Below are positions 1 through 5,565 of a stretch of 9,971 bases of DNA, in pieces. The stretch's first letter is position 1. Every line of letters starts with the position of its first letter. The translations under genes and the position numbers were made by a program. Origin of the DNA: Lachnospiraceae bacterium UBA3287 (GTDB taxonomy: Bacteria > Bacillota > Clostridia > Lachnospirales > Lachnospiraceae). The DNA lies in the NCBI GenBank assembly GCA_002362155.1, contig DETN01000078.1:1-9971 (forward strand), given 5' to 3'. The notes beneath the pieces were generated by a model that saw only the letters and a list, made by a program, of their open reading frames with translations, was not told where the DNA came from and made no database searches.

Positions 1-612
1 TATGCGGATACCCTGGCCAACGCCGCGGCCTTCTATCTGAAAGGCCAGGGCATTACAGGAAGGCTTTTTCTCCTGGGCCGCCTGGACCGGGACACCTCTG
101 GGATCGTGATCTTTGCAAAGCACGCCGAGGCGGCGGCCATGCTGGGGGACCAGAGAAAAAAAGGGACCTTCGAAAAGATCTACCTGGCAGAGGTCCGGGG
201 AAGCTTTGAAAAAGAGGAGCTGGTGATCGACAGGCCCCTTCGCAGGATCCGGGATACCATGCACATGGAAGTAAGTCCCGAAGGGAAAGAGGCCAGGACC
301 TTCTGCCGGGTCCTGGGGACCAGAAAGGAGGAGGGAGAGACCTTTTCCCTGGTCCGCTGCCGGATCGAGCACGGAAGGACCCATCAGATCCGGGTCCACC
401 TTTCGTCCACAGGCCATCCCCTTGTGGGAGATCCCCTGTACGGCTTCGGGGCGGTCCCCATCGGGATCGGCAAAGAAGTGCCCAGGGCAGAAAATGTGGA
501 CCTTCACCTTCACGCCCTGATCTGCCGCTTTATCCAGCCCTTTACGGGAGAGGAGATCACTGTCAGGGACCCTGCCCCTGCCTGGGCTGAAAGGTACAAA
601 GCGGGAATATAA
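1..612 (+). CDS. RluA/RluD-family RNA pseudouridine synthase, 3' part (5' end outside window)
   Basis: The reading frame is open from the first base and ends in TAA at 610-612, giving 203 visible residues. The family isomerises specific uridines to pseudouridine in rRNA or tRNA in the cytoplasm. The diagnostic catalytic segment RLDRDTSG is at visible residues 27-34, with the predicted catalytic Asp at 29. The C-terminal family motif, built around GRTHQIRVHL and GHPLVGDPLYG, lies at about residues 125-145. The N-terminal region, including any S4 RNA-binding domain, is upstream of the window, so the exact subfamily (RluA, RluC, RluD or a YtzG/YlyB-like form) and its target base cannot be decided. 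The gene points toward a convergent metallo-beta-lactamase-fold gene and is followed 34 bp later by a strong hairpin. It looks like a housekeeping gene, unrelated to the sugar locus. An internal ATG at 106 is not a credible start because it lies after the catalytic motif. Confidence 0.93.
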   Translation, partial: YADTLANAAAFYLKGQGITGRLFLLGRLDRDTSGIVIFAKHAEAAAMLGDQRKKGTFEKIYLAEVRGSFEKEELVIDRPLRRIRDTMHMEVSPEGKEARTFCRVLGTRKEEGETFSLVRCRIEHGRTHQIRVHLSSTGHPLVGDPLYGFGAVPIGIGKEVPRAENVDLHLHALICRFIQPFTGEEITVRDPAPAWAERYKAGI

Positions 613-646
613 AGGCAGAGACGGCATGAGGAACTTTGAAAAAAAC

Positions 647-703
647 AGCGGATGCAGCCCGCGCAGATCGTATGGGTACCGGTCTGCGCAGGCTGCATCC
701 GCT
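647..703. terminator. Bidirectional rho-independent terminator between convergent genes
   Basis: The arms at 647-667 and 683-703 pair over 21 positions with a single C/A mismatch (660 against 690), around a 15-nt loop. On the left side there is a run of seven A (639-645), which reads as a T run after the hairpin on the minus strand. On the right side the plus strand continues with a T-rich tail (703-709). The position between convergent stop codons fits termination of the pseudouridine synthase gene (+) and of the metallo-beta-lactamase-fold gene (-). The minus-strand T run is the better of the two. Confidence 0.85.
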
Positions 704-752
704 TATTTTCATGGGTAATCGAAGCGTAATTCTGATCTGACGGCCCTTTGTT

Positions 753-1703
753 TTAACGGGAAACTGTCAGGGAGGTGCCGTCGCTGACGGCGTGCACAGA
801 GCCGTCTCTGGTGGAGAAGATCTGCGCCCCCTTTTCCTCAAAGGCAGCAAGGGTCTTTGCATCCGCAGGGTTCTTGTCGGAGTCGGTGACGACCGCGATG
901 GATGCTTCAGCGGCCGCCGCCAGTTCCTTCACGGCCTTGTTGTAGACTCCGTGGTGGGGGATCTTGATCAGATCACAGGTCCTGTCTGCTCCCTCGGAGA
1001 GCCACTCCCGGATCCTGTCCTTTTCTGCGTCTCCCATAAAGACCAGGGTATTCTCCCCGTGGGTGACGGTGGTGATCAGAGAAAAGTTGTTGTCGTATTC
1101 CTCATCGGAGTCCCCGGTCTCATAGGAGGCGGGAGGCTCGATCAGGACCGAGGCCGTTCCAAGGGAAAAGCTTATATCCTCCTTAAGACGGGTGACCTGC
1201 AGATCCTTTTCCGCAGCCAGGGCCGTGAACTCCTCATAGTCGGTCCCTGCGCCCTCGTAGTCGGGAAGATAGATCCGGTCCACTTCCATTTCCCTGAGCA
1301 GGGCGTCCGCTCCGCCCACATGGTCCTTGTCAAAGTGGGTAATGACCAGGACATCCACCTGTGAAGCGCCGGTTTCCTTTACGGCAGAGACCAGCTTTTC
1401 CCCGTCGTCCTCTTCGCCGGCATCGATGACCATGGTCTGTCCCCCGCAGGATAATACGATGGCGTCGGCCTTGCCGCATTTGAGGAACTGAATATCCAGA
1501 ATGTCCTCCTGTTTCATTTCGTCTTCTCCGTTTTCTTCCGCTTCTATTGTTTCCTCGGATTCTTCCGTGGAAGAATCCGTTTTTTCCGGGGCTTTTCCTG
1601 CTCCGCACCCTGTAAGGACAAGGCCGGATAAAAGAATGACGGTCCCTGTTATAAGAAGGAGGAGCCTTTTCAGGAGCTCCCGCTTTCCTTTCTGTTTTCG
1701 CAT
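753..1703 (-). CDS. Secreted lipoprotein with ComEC-like metallo-beta-lactamase (MBL) fold
   Basis: The product is 316 aa. A basic N-terminus and hydrophobic stretch (about 14-31) end in a lipobox LTGC with Cys33, so the mature protein should be lipid-anchored outside the membrane. Residues 37-66 are an acidic Glu/Asp/Ser-rich linker. The MBL domain follows: THFDKDHVGG at 122-131 (the HxDxDH variant seen in ComEC/Rec2-type MBL domains), a downstream metal-ligand Asp in FMGDAE (Asp225), and PHHG at 249-252. The family hydrolyses phosphodiester or other ester bonds using a two-metal centre; in ComEC the domain is thought to degrade the non-transported DNA strand. Here there is no channel domain, so it is a stand-alone enzyme with unknown substrate. 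The ATG at 1703 is supported by an AAAGGA-like site about 8 nt upstream. A TATGAT hexamer at 1758-1763 on the minus strand could be a -10 box, but no good -35 accompanies it. It may also be reached by read-through from the hydrolase gene, 115 bp upstream. Confidence 0.88.
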   Translation of the reverse strand: MRKQKGKRELLKRLLLLITGTVILLSGLVLTGCGAGKAPEKTDSSTEESEETIEAEENGEDEMKQEDILDIQFLKCGKADAIVLSCGGQTMVIDAGEEDDGEKLVSAVKETGASQVDVLVITHFDKDHVGGADALLREMEVDRIYLPDYEGAGTDYEEFTALAAEKDLQVTRLKEDISFSLGTASVLIEPPASYETGDSDEEYDNNFSLITTVTHGENTLVFMGDAEKDRIREWLSEGADRTCDLIKIPHHGVYNKAVKELAAAAEASIAVVTDSDKNPADAKTLAAFEEKGAQIFSTRDGSVHAVSDGTSLTVSR

Positions 1704-1818
1704 AAGCGCTTCCTTTCTCCGGTCCCGGCGCCTGTCCCGGGAGAGCGGTTTTTATGTATCATAGGGGCTGGGGGCGGGGACGGGAGTGCAGGATCTGTTA
1801 AGCGTCAGACGGTTTTGT

Positions 1819-2562
1819 TCAGAGGCACCTTTTCATGAAGCTGACGGAGGCCTGCCTTGCATGGACGCTGTCTGCCCCCTCAAAGTCGTGGCCTGCCCCG
1901 GGGATGATCTCCAGGGTGCTGTCACGGTAAAGGAGAGCGGCCTTTTCTGAGCAGGAGACGGGGACCAGCAGGTCTTCCTCCCCGTGGATCAGAAAGACGG
2001 GGCCGGGGTAATCCCGGCAGATCTTTTCGGTATCCAGGCTGGCGGCGTCCCTGAAATACCGCTCTCCCAGAGGAAAGCCGAAGAGGTCTTCCGGGCAGGA
2101 GCCTTTTTCCAGAAGGGCCCTGCAGGTCCCGGGGATGGAAAAGGCGGGATACCAGAGAAGAAGGCCCTTTACATGGCAGGGGCGCCCGGCCGCGCACATG
2201 GCAGAGACCAGGCCTCCCTGGCTCTCGCCCATAAGAAAGATCCGGGAGATGTCTGTCCGGGGAAGGGAGAGGGCAAAGTCCAGGACCGCCAGAAGGTCCT
2301 CCTTTTCCGTCAGGACGGACATGTCCTTCATGGAGCCACCGCTCTCCGAAAGGTCTCCCCCTCCGTAAAAATCGAAAAAAAGACAGGCGATGCCGCTTTC
2401 TGCAATGCCCGGTCCGTGGTGGCGGATATCTTTAAAGGAAGCCCCCAGACCGTGGGAAAAAATGACGAGGGGATACTTTCCGTCATTACCATATGTATCC
2501 GGATCGAAGAGAAGGCCCTTAAGGAGCCTGCCATCCGGGGCCGGTATTTCCAGTCTGATCAC
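1819..2562 (-). CDS. Alpha/beta-hydrolase, putative carbohydrate esterase (feruloyl/acetyl esterase-like), GTG start
   Basis: The product is predicted as 247 aa. A serine-hydrolase triad can be read directly: Ser114 in GESQGG, Asp197 in HGEEDLLVP and His225 in GAGHDF. An oxyanion-loop HG motif (SHGLG) lies at 36-40. There is no signal peptide, so the enzyme is probably cytoplasmic. Size and motifs resemble small intracellular esterases of the Butyrivibrio Est1E/cinnamoyl esterase type, which remove acyl groups from imported plant oligosaccharides; the substrate is inferred and not shown. The frame stays open upstream into the lacI-1 coding region, but the GTG at 2560-2562 is the best start: a near-perfect AAAGGAGGG lies 5 nt before it and directly abuts the lacI-1 stop codon. 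The 14-bp gap to lacI-1 makes co-transcription very likely. Peptidase S9-like or dienelactone hydrolase-like assignments are possible alternatives. Confidence 0.88.
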   Translation of the reverse strand: MIRLEIPAPDGRLLKGLLFDPDTYGNDGKYPLVIFSHGLGASFKDIRHHGPGIAESGIACLFFDFYGGGDLSESGGSMKDMSVLTEKEDLLAVLDFALSLPRTDISRIFLMGESQGGLVSAMCAAGRPCHVKGLLLWYPAFSIPGTCRALLEKGSCPEDLFGFPLGERYFRDAASLDTEKICRDYPGPVFLIHGEEDLLVPVSCSEKAALLYRDSTLEIIPGAGHDFEGADSVHARQASVSFMKRCL

Positions 2563-2567
2563 AGGCG

Positions 2568-2576
2568 CCCTCCTTT
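2568..2576 (-). promoter_or_regulatory. Ribosome binding site that fixes the GTG start of the hydrolase
   Basis: The minus strand reads AAAGGAGGG immediately after the TAG stop of lacI-1, and the proposed GTG begins five nucleotides further on. No comparable site stands before upstream in-frame candidates, which would lie inside lacI-1. Confidence 0.8.
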
Positions 2577-3665
2577 CTACCAGAGGTGTCTCTGCCGTAC
2601 GGTATTCAGATAGAGGTCCGGGTTCACAAAGGCCACGGAGTCCTTGTCCTCGCTGCGCTGCAGGGCGACCCTGGGCCTGGCGGGAGCCGTGCTGGAGCGG
2701 ACCACCAGCCGGGGACGGAGGGTGGCACCCGATAAGGGGACCTGGCCGATCATGGCAAAAAGAGCGTAGCAGCCCATGCGGCCGAGGGCGCTTCTGTCCT
2801 GGCGGACGGTGGTCAGGGGCGGATCCAGCTTTTCTGCCAGGGGAAGATCGTCGAAGCCTATGACGCTGATATCCTCCGGCACCCGGAAGCCTCTTTCCCG
2901 GCAGCATTCGATGACGCCCGATGCGATCAGATCGTTGCCGCAGAGGATGGCGGTGGCGCCGGCGTCCAGAAAGCCGGGCACGTGGTAGGGGGCCGCCTCC
3001 GCCACAAAGTAGCCGTAGACGGCCAGCATGGGATCGATGGGCAGCTGATGGGCCGCCATGCTGCTCAGATAGGAGACCATGCGCCGGTCGGAGACCATGG
3101 ACCCTGCGGACCCGTCCAGAAAAGCGATCTTTTCGTGGCCCAGGGCCGCCAGGTGGGCAAGGGCCGTTTCCATGCCTTCGCCGGAGTCCGTGGACAGGGT
3201 GCAGACCCTGGGATTGTCCGGAATAAAGTTGTCCAGAAGGACCGTGGGAATGGCGGTCTCCTTCATCTGAGAGGCCCAGGGGTCATCCAGGGAGATGCCC
3301 ATGAACATGGCCCCGCTGTATTTCTCCTGCAGCATCCAGGCGTCGTAGGAGAAGTCTTTCTGGAATTCCTTTGTCAGAGGCAGGACGGACACCCCCCAGT
3401 CCTCCTGGAAGCAGGCCTTCTGAAAGCCCAGGACGATCTCATAGCCGAAGGAGTCCGGATCCTCATAATCCATGTTTTCGATAAAGACCGCGATCCGCCG
3501 CCGGTCTTTTTTTACGGCCTTTCTGTTCTGGTATCCCATCTCCACCGCCGTGTCCAGAATGGTCCGGCGCAGGGCATCGCTGATGTCCTGCCCTCCGTTG
3601 AGCCCCTTGGAGACGGTGCTGAGGGAGATCCCAAGTTTTTCCGCTATATCCTTCATCGTTGCCAT
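2577..3665 (-). CDS. LacI-family transcriptional regulator (LacI-1)
   Basis: The product is 362 aa. An N-terminal LacI helix-turn-helix is clear: MKDIAEKLGISLSTVSKGLNG at about 4-24. It is followed by a periplasmic-binding-protein-like sensor domain (about 58-330) with recognisable family segments: a GHEKIAFLDG stretch near 176-185, CGNDLIASGVI near 242-252, VPEDISVIGFDDLP near 262-275, and PPLTTVRQD near 282-290. The ATG at 3665 is preferred over an in-frame TTG at 3692 because GGGAGGG lies 8 nt before it and family proteins begin here. Two oddities: the linker after the HTH (about 46-57) is short and basic and lacks the usual ARxL hinge helix, and about 32 residues extend beyond the normal family end near 330. 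It lies upstream of the esterase gene in the same operon and is divergent to the transporter operon, so it probably controls both. The effector is presumably a sugar, inferred from context. Confidence 0.93.
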   Translation of the reverse strand: MATMKDIAEKLGISLSTVSKGLNGGQDISDALRRTILDTAVEMGYQNRKAVKKDRRRIAVFIENMDYEDPDSFGYEIVLGFQKACFQEDWGVSVLPLTKEFQKDFSYDAWMLQEKYSGAMFMGISLDDPWASQMKETAIPTVLLDNFIPDNPRVCTLSTDSGEGMETALAHLAALGHEKIAFLDGSAGSMVSDRRMVSYLSSMAAHQLPIDPMLAVYGYFVAEAAPYHVPGFLDAGATAILCGNDLIASGVIECCRERGFRVPEDISVIGFDDLPLAEKLDPPLTTVRQDRSALGRMGCYALFAMIGQVPLSGATLRPRLVVRSSTAPARPRVALQRSEDKDSVAFVNPDLYLNTVRQRHLW

Positions 3666-3673
3666 AAAAAATA

Positions 3674-3680
3674 CCCTCCC
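3674..3680 (-). promoter_or_regulatory. Ribosome binding site of lacI-1
   Basis: The minus strand reads GGGAGGG, 8 nt before the ATG at 3665. This supports the ATG over the in-frame TTG at 3692, which would place this site inside the coding sequence. Confidence 0.7.
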
Positions 3681-3684
3681 GGGA

Positions 3685-3704
3685 GCCCGCAAGAAGCCGC
3701 GGGC
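3685..3704. repeat. GC-rich inverted repeat in the lacI-1 leader
   Basis: GCCCGC (3685-3690) pairs perfectly with GCGGGC (3699-3704) around an 8-nt loop. It lies between the proposed lacI-1 promoter and its ribosome binding site, so it would form a small hairpin in the leader RNA. Its function is unknown. Confidence 0.5.
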
Positions 3705-3714
3705 CCTTATCTAC

Positions 3715-3743
3715 AGTCTAATCCCGGGTTTCGAAAATTGCAA
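3715..3743 (-). promoter_or_regulatory. Candidate sigma-70-type promoter of the lacI-1/esterase operon, with embedded TTTCGAAA site
   Basis: On the minus strand TTGCAA (3743-3738) and TAGACT (3720-3715) are separated by exactly 17 bp. Each hexamer matches four of six consensus positions. An 8-bp palindrome TTTCGAAA (3729-3736) lies in the spacer. It resembles the TTTCGTRAA motifs on the other side of the region, which would allow LacI-1 autoregulation. The match is moderate and untested. Confidence 0.45.
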
Positions 3744-3802
3744 GGAGGGAAGAGTCGCAGCGAAGCAATGCGAAACTATACCTGCCTGATTTTTAAAGAG
3801 AA

Positions 3803-3814
3803 ATTTCGTGAAAT
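3803..3814. promoter_or_regulatory. Operator-like palindrome, TTTCGTRAA class, site 1
   Basis: ATTTCGTGAAAT has 5-bp arms around a GT centre. It shares the core TTTCGTRAA with two further sites at 3871-3881 and 3909-3919. It lies just upstream of the -35 of promoter P1. Such AT-armed, CG-centred palindromes are typical of LacI-family operators; assignment to LacI-1 is inference. Confidence 0.5.
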
Positions 3815-3821
3815 CGGGATA

Positions 3822-3850
3822 TTGACAAAAAGGATCCGGTAAAGTATCCT
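3822..3850 (+). promoter_or_regulatory. Promoter P1 of the transporter operon
   Basis: A perfect TTGACA (3822-3827) is followed after exactly 17 bp by TATCCT (3845-3850), four of six matches to the -10 consensus. Transcription would start near 3857, giving a leader of about 220 nt before the binding-protein gene. It is flanked by TTTCGTRAA-type operator-like sites upstream and downstream, as in repressor-controlled promoters. Confidence 0.7.
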
Positions 3851-3870
3851 ATATTCAGAAAAAGACGAAA

Positions 3871-3881
3871 GTTTACGAAAT
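3871..3881. promoter_or_regulatory. Operator-like site, TTTCGTRAA class, site 2
   Basis: GTTTACGAAAT contains TTTCGTAAAC on the minus strand (3871-3880). These 10 bp are an exact inverted copy of the motif at 3910-3919. The site would sit about 15 to 25 bp downstream of the P1 start point, a usual roadblock position for a repressor. Confidence 0.55.
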
Positions 3882-3908
3882 TTTATCCGCTGACTGACAA
3901 GGAGAAAA

Positions 3909-3919
3909 GTTTCGTAAAC
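3909..3919. promoter_or_regulatory. Operator-like palindrome, TTTCGTRAA class, site 3
   Basis: GTTTCGTAAAC is a palindrome with 4-bp arms around CGT. It shares ten exact bases, inverted, with the site at 3871-3880, and the two centres are 39 bp apart. It probably binds the same repressor as the other two sites; this is inferred from the shared core only. Confidence 0.55.
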
Positions 3920-3922
3920 GGG

Positions 3923-3992
3923 CGGGCAACCGATTGCGCATTATGTCCAAAAATGAAGGCCTGTTTTTGGCATAATGCAGATTGACTGCCCG
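3923..3992. repeat. Long interrupted inverted repeat between P1 and P2
   Basis: The inner arms at 3938-3953 and 3964-3978 pair over 15 bp with a single bulged T, around a 10-nt loop. An outer 6-bp stem (CGGGCA 3923-3928 with TGCCCG 3987-3992) encloses it across internal loops. It would be transcribed from P1 as a strong leader hairpin, but no T run follows, so it is not a standard terminator. Its left base overlaps an operator-like site, and its right base overlaps the -35 hexamer of P2. Confidence 0.7.
3926..3937. promoter_or_regulatory. Operator-like palindrome, GCAACCGRTTGC class, site A
   Basis: GCAACCGATTGC has GCAA/TTGC arms around a CG-containing centre, the form expected of a LacI-family operator. 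It matches the site at 4021-4032 in 10 of 12 positions. The centres are 95 bp apart, close to nine helical turns. Confidence 0.55.
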
Positions 3993-4010
3993 GATCAAAC
4001 GATGTAGATT
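3982..4010 (+). promoter_or_regulatory. Candidate second promoter P2 of the transporter operon
   Basis: TTGACT (3982-3987, five of six matches) and TAGATT (4005-4010, four of six) are separated by exactly 17 bp. Transcription would start near 4017, about 64 nt before the ATG of the binding-protein gene. The operator-like palindrome at 4021-4032 would lie immediately after the start point. Weaker than P1, but the spacing and operator position support it. Confidence 0.45.
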
Positions 4011-4020
4011 GGAATCGTGA

Positions 4021-4032
4021 ACAACCGGTTGC
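4021..4032. promoter_or_regulatory. Operator-like palindrome, GCAACCGRTTGC class, site B
   Basis: ACAACCGGTTGC contains the perfect 10-bp palindrome CAACCGGTTG (4022-4031), with the central CG typical of LacI-family operators. It lies just downstream of the proposed P2 start point, where a bound repressor would block transcription, and pairs with the similar site at 3926-3937. Confidence 0.6.
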
Positions 4033-4080
4033 ACAGCCCGCGGAGGGCCTGCATCCGACCAGAAAAACAAGGAGGTACTT

Positions 4081-5373
4081 ATGAAAAAGAGAATCGTATC
4101 TATCATGATGACAGGCATTCTTGCAGCTGCTCTTCTGGCAGGCTGCGGCGGCTCCAAGCCCGCTGAACAGCCCGCAGAACAGCCCGCAGGCGAGACCGCA
4201 GAACAGCCCGCCGAGACCGAGGCTGTGGACTACGGCTCAGGCGAGATCAAGATCTGGGTGGCAGAGAATGTCGTAGACTTTACCAAGAGCCAGTGCGATG
4301 CCTTCTTCGCAGCCAACCCCGACATGGCAGGCTACACCGTGACCGTAGAGCCCGTAGGTGAAGGCGATGCGGCCGGCAACGTGATCACAGACGTGGAAGG
4401 CGGCGCCGATATCTACGGCTTCGCGCAGGACCAGCTGGCAAGACTGGTCTCCGCAGGCGCTCTGACCCCCATTACGGGCGACGAGCAGACCCTGGTATCC
4501 GGCTGGAACGACGAGGCTTCCGTGAATGCAGCCACCGTAGGCGGCACTCTCTACGCTTATCCTCTGACCTCCGACAACGGCTACTTCCTCTACTATGACA
4601 AGAGCGTCGTCACAGATCCCACATCCCTGGATGCCATCGTTGCAGACTGCGAAGCAGCAGGCAAGGGCTTCTACATGGAGATCAACTCCGGCTGGTATCA
4701 GACAGCATTCTTCTTCGGCACCGGCGCAGAACTGACCTATGAGACAGACGATGCAGGCAACTTCACAAAGGCCAACGTTTCCTACGCTTCCGAGCAGGGC
4801 GTCGCAGCTCTGAAGGCCATGATCAATCTTCACAAGTCTCCCGCTTTCAACAACGGCTCTTCCGTTTCCAACGCAGCCAACTGCGCAGCCATCGTAGACG
4901 GCACATGGGATTCCGGCGCAGCCAAGGATCTGTTCGGCGAGAACTATGCATGCGCCAAGCTTCCTTCCTTCACAGTAGACGGCAAGGACTATCAGATGAG
5001 CGGCTTCGGCGGATTCAAGCTCATGGGCGTGAAGCCTCAGACAGATGCAGGCAAGCTGCAGGTCTGCAAGGCTCTGGCTCAGTACCTCTCCAGCGAAGAA
5101 GTCCAGGTAGCCCGCTATGAAGCAGCAGGCTGGGGCCCTTCCAACAGGAACGCACAGCAGAATGAAAAAGTTCTGGCAGACGAAGCGCTGTCCGCTCTGG
5201 GCGAGCAGCTGCAGTTCACCATCCCTCAGGGACAGTATCCCGGCGACTACTGGGCACTGGCAACCTCCCTTGGCGACTCCGTCATCTCCGGCGACTATGA
5301 CAACGCCGACGACGCAGCTCTGATGGCAGCTCTTCAGGACTTCCAGACCACCTGCGAGGGTTATGCTCAGTAA
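4081..5373 (+). CDS. Sugar ABC transporter substrate-binding lipoprotein (MalE-like, CUT1 type)
   Basis: The product is 430 aa. A Lys/Arg N-terminus, a hydrophobic stretch and lipobox LLAGC (Cys22) give a membrane-anchored extracellular protein. Residues 26-48 are a Pro-Ala-Glu-Gln repeat linker. The mature part has the MalE-type layout: a first strand EIKIWVA (55-61), a segment GADIYGFAQDQLARLVSAGALTPIT near 103-127, and a C-terminal portion with SSEEVQVARYEAAGWGPSNRNA, which corresponds to the conserved family region ending domain closure. It binds an oligosaccharide and delivers it to the MalF/MalG-like permeases encoded directly downstream. The start is secure: AAGGAGG (4069-4075) is 5 nt before the ATG. 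Codon use is strongly biased toward GGC, GCA and CAG, as in highly expressed genes. The fold suggests maltodextrin-like ligands, but the neighbouring GH35 gene suggests a galactoside, so the ligand is open. Confidence 0.93.
   Translation: MKKRIVSIMMTGILAAALLAGCGGSKPAEQPAEQPAGETAEQPAETEAVDYGSGEIKIWVAENVVDFTKSQCDAFFAANPDMAGYTVTVEPVGEGDAAGNVITDVEGGADIYGFAQDQLARLVSAGALTPITGDEQTLVSGWNDEASVNAATVGGTLYAYPLTSDNGYFLYYDKSVVTDPTSLDAIVADCEAAGKGFYMEINSGWYQTAFFFGTGAELTYETDDAGNFTKANVSYASEQGVAALKAMINLHKSPAFNNGSSVSNAANCAAIVDGTWDSGAAKDLFGENYACAKLPSFTVDGKDYQMSGFGGFKLMGVKPQTDAGKLQVCKALAQYLSSEEVQVARYEAAGWGPSNRNAQQNEKVLADEALSALGEQLQFTIPQGQYPGDYWALATSLGDSVISGDYDNADDAALMAALQDFQTTCEGYAQ
4159..4218 (+). repeat. Tandem 12-bp repeats encoding the Pro-Ala-Glu-Gln lipoprotein linker
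   Basis: Five successive 12-bp units follow the pattern CCCGCAGAACAG. The first two (4159-4170, 4171-4182) differ by one base, the next three are diverged. They encode the disordered spacer between the lipid anchor and the sugar-binding domain. Slippage could change the linker length in steps of four residues without breaking the frame. Confidence 0.75.
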
Positions 5374-5417
5374 GACATTTTTAAAGCTGAATATCATACG
5401 AATTCCTTGAATTCTCT

Positions 5418-5455
5418 CTACGGGCAGGGCGTCTCGCGGGATACCCTGCCCGTAG
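5418..5455 (+). repeat. Intercistronic hairpin after the binding-protein gene (partial terminator or mRNA stabiliser)
   Basis: CTACGGGCAGGG (5418-5429) and CCCTGCCCGTAG (5444-5455) pair perfectly over 12 bp around a 14-nt loop. Only a short TTTCT follows, so termination would be partial. Such hairpins between binding-protein and permease genes commonly let the binding protein be made in excess, by stabilising the upstream mRNA or reducing read-through. A smaller imperfect hairpin follows at 5466-5487. Confidence 0.7.
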
Positions 5456-5520
5456 TTTCTAAAAAGGGACGGAAAAAACTCCGCCCCGCAGCAATTCTGT
5501 AACCTGCAAGGGAGATTTAA

Positions 5521-5565
5521 GTCCGATGCGCATCCGGGGCGGATCTGCCGGGACATGCATCGGAC
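5521..5565 (+). repeat. Inverted repeat just before the malF-like ribosome binding site
   Basis: GTCCGATGC (5521-5529) pairs perfectly with GCATCGGAC (5557-5565). A small inner stem ATCCG/CGGAT (5532-5536 with 5540-5544) lies within it. The hairpin ends one base before the GGGAG ribosome binding site (5567-5571) of the downstream gene, so it could influence translation or mRNA processing. Confidence 0.55.

Noticed and set aside
1704..1818. A terminator after the esterase gene on the minus strand
   Set aside because: No stable stem followed by a T run was found in this gap; the short CCCGG/CCGGG repeat at 1724-1741 is too weak.
3809..3822. A possible catabolite-response (cre) element, TGAAATCGGGATAT
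   Set aside because: The left half fits the CcpA consensus, but the right half lacks the required CA end, and the sequence overlaps the better-supported TTTCGTGAAAT palindrome.
2982..3842. A 286-residue open frame antisense to lacI-1 and reaching promoter P1
   Set aside because: lacI-1 is certain on the other strand. The frame would overlap the operators and has no recognisable domain.
4237..5556. A 439-residue open frame antisense to the binding-protein gene
   Set aside because: It is a shadow of the strongly biased codon use of the sense gene (few TTA, CTA or TCA codons). It has no ribosome binding site or recognisable domain, and is rich in Cys and Val as such mirror frames are.
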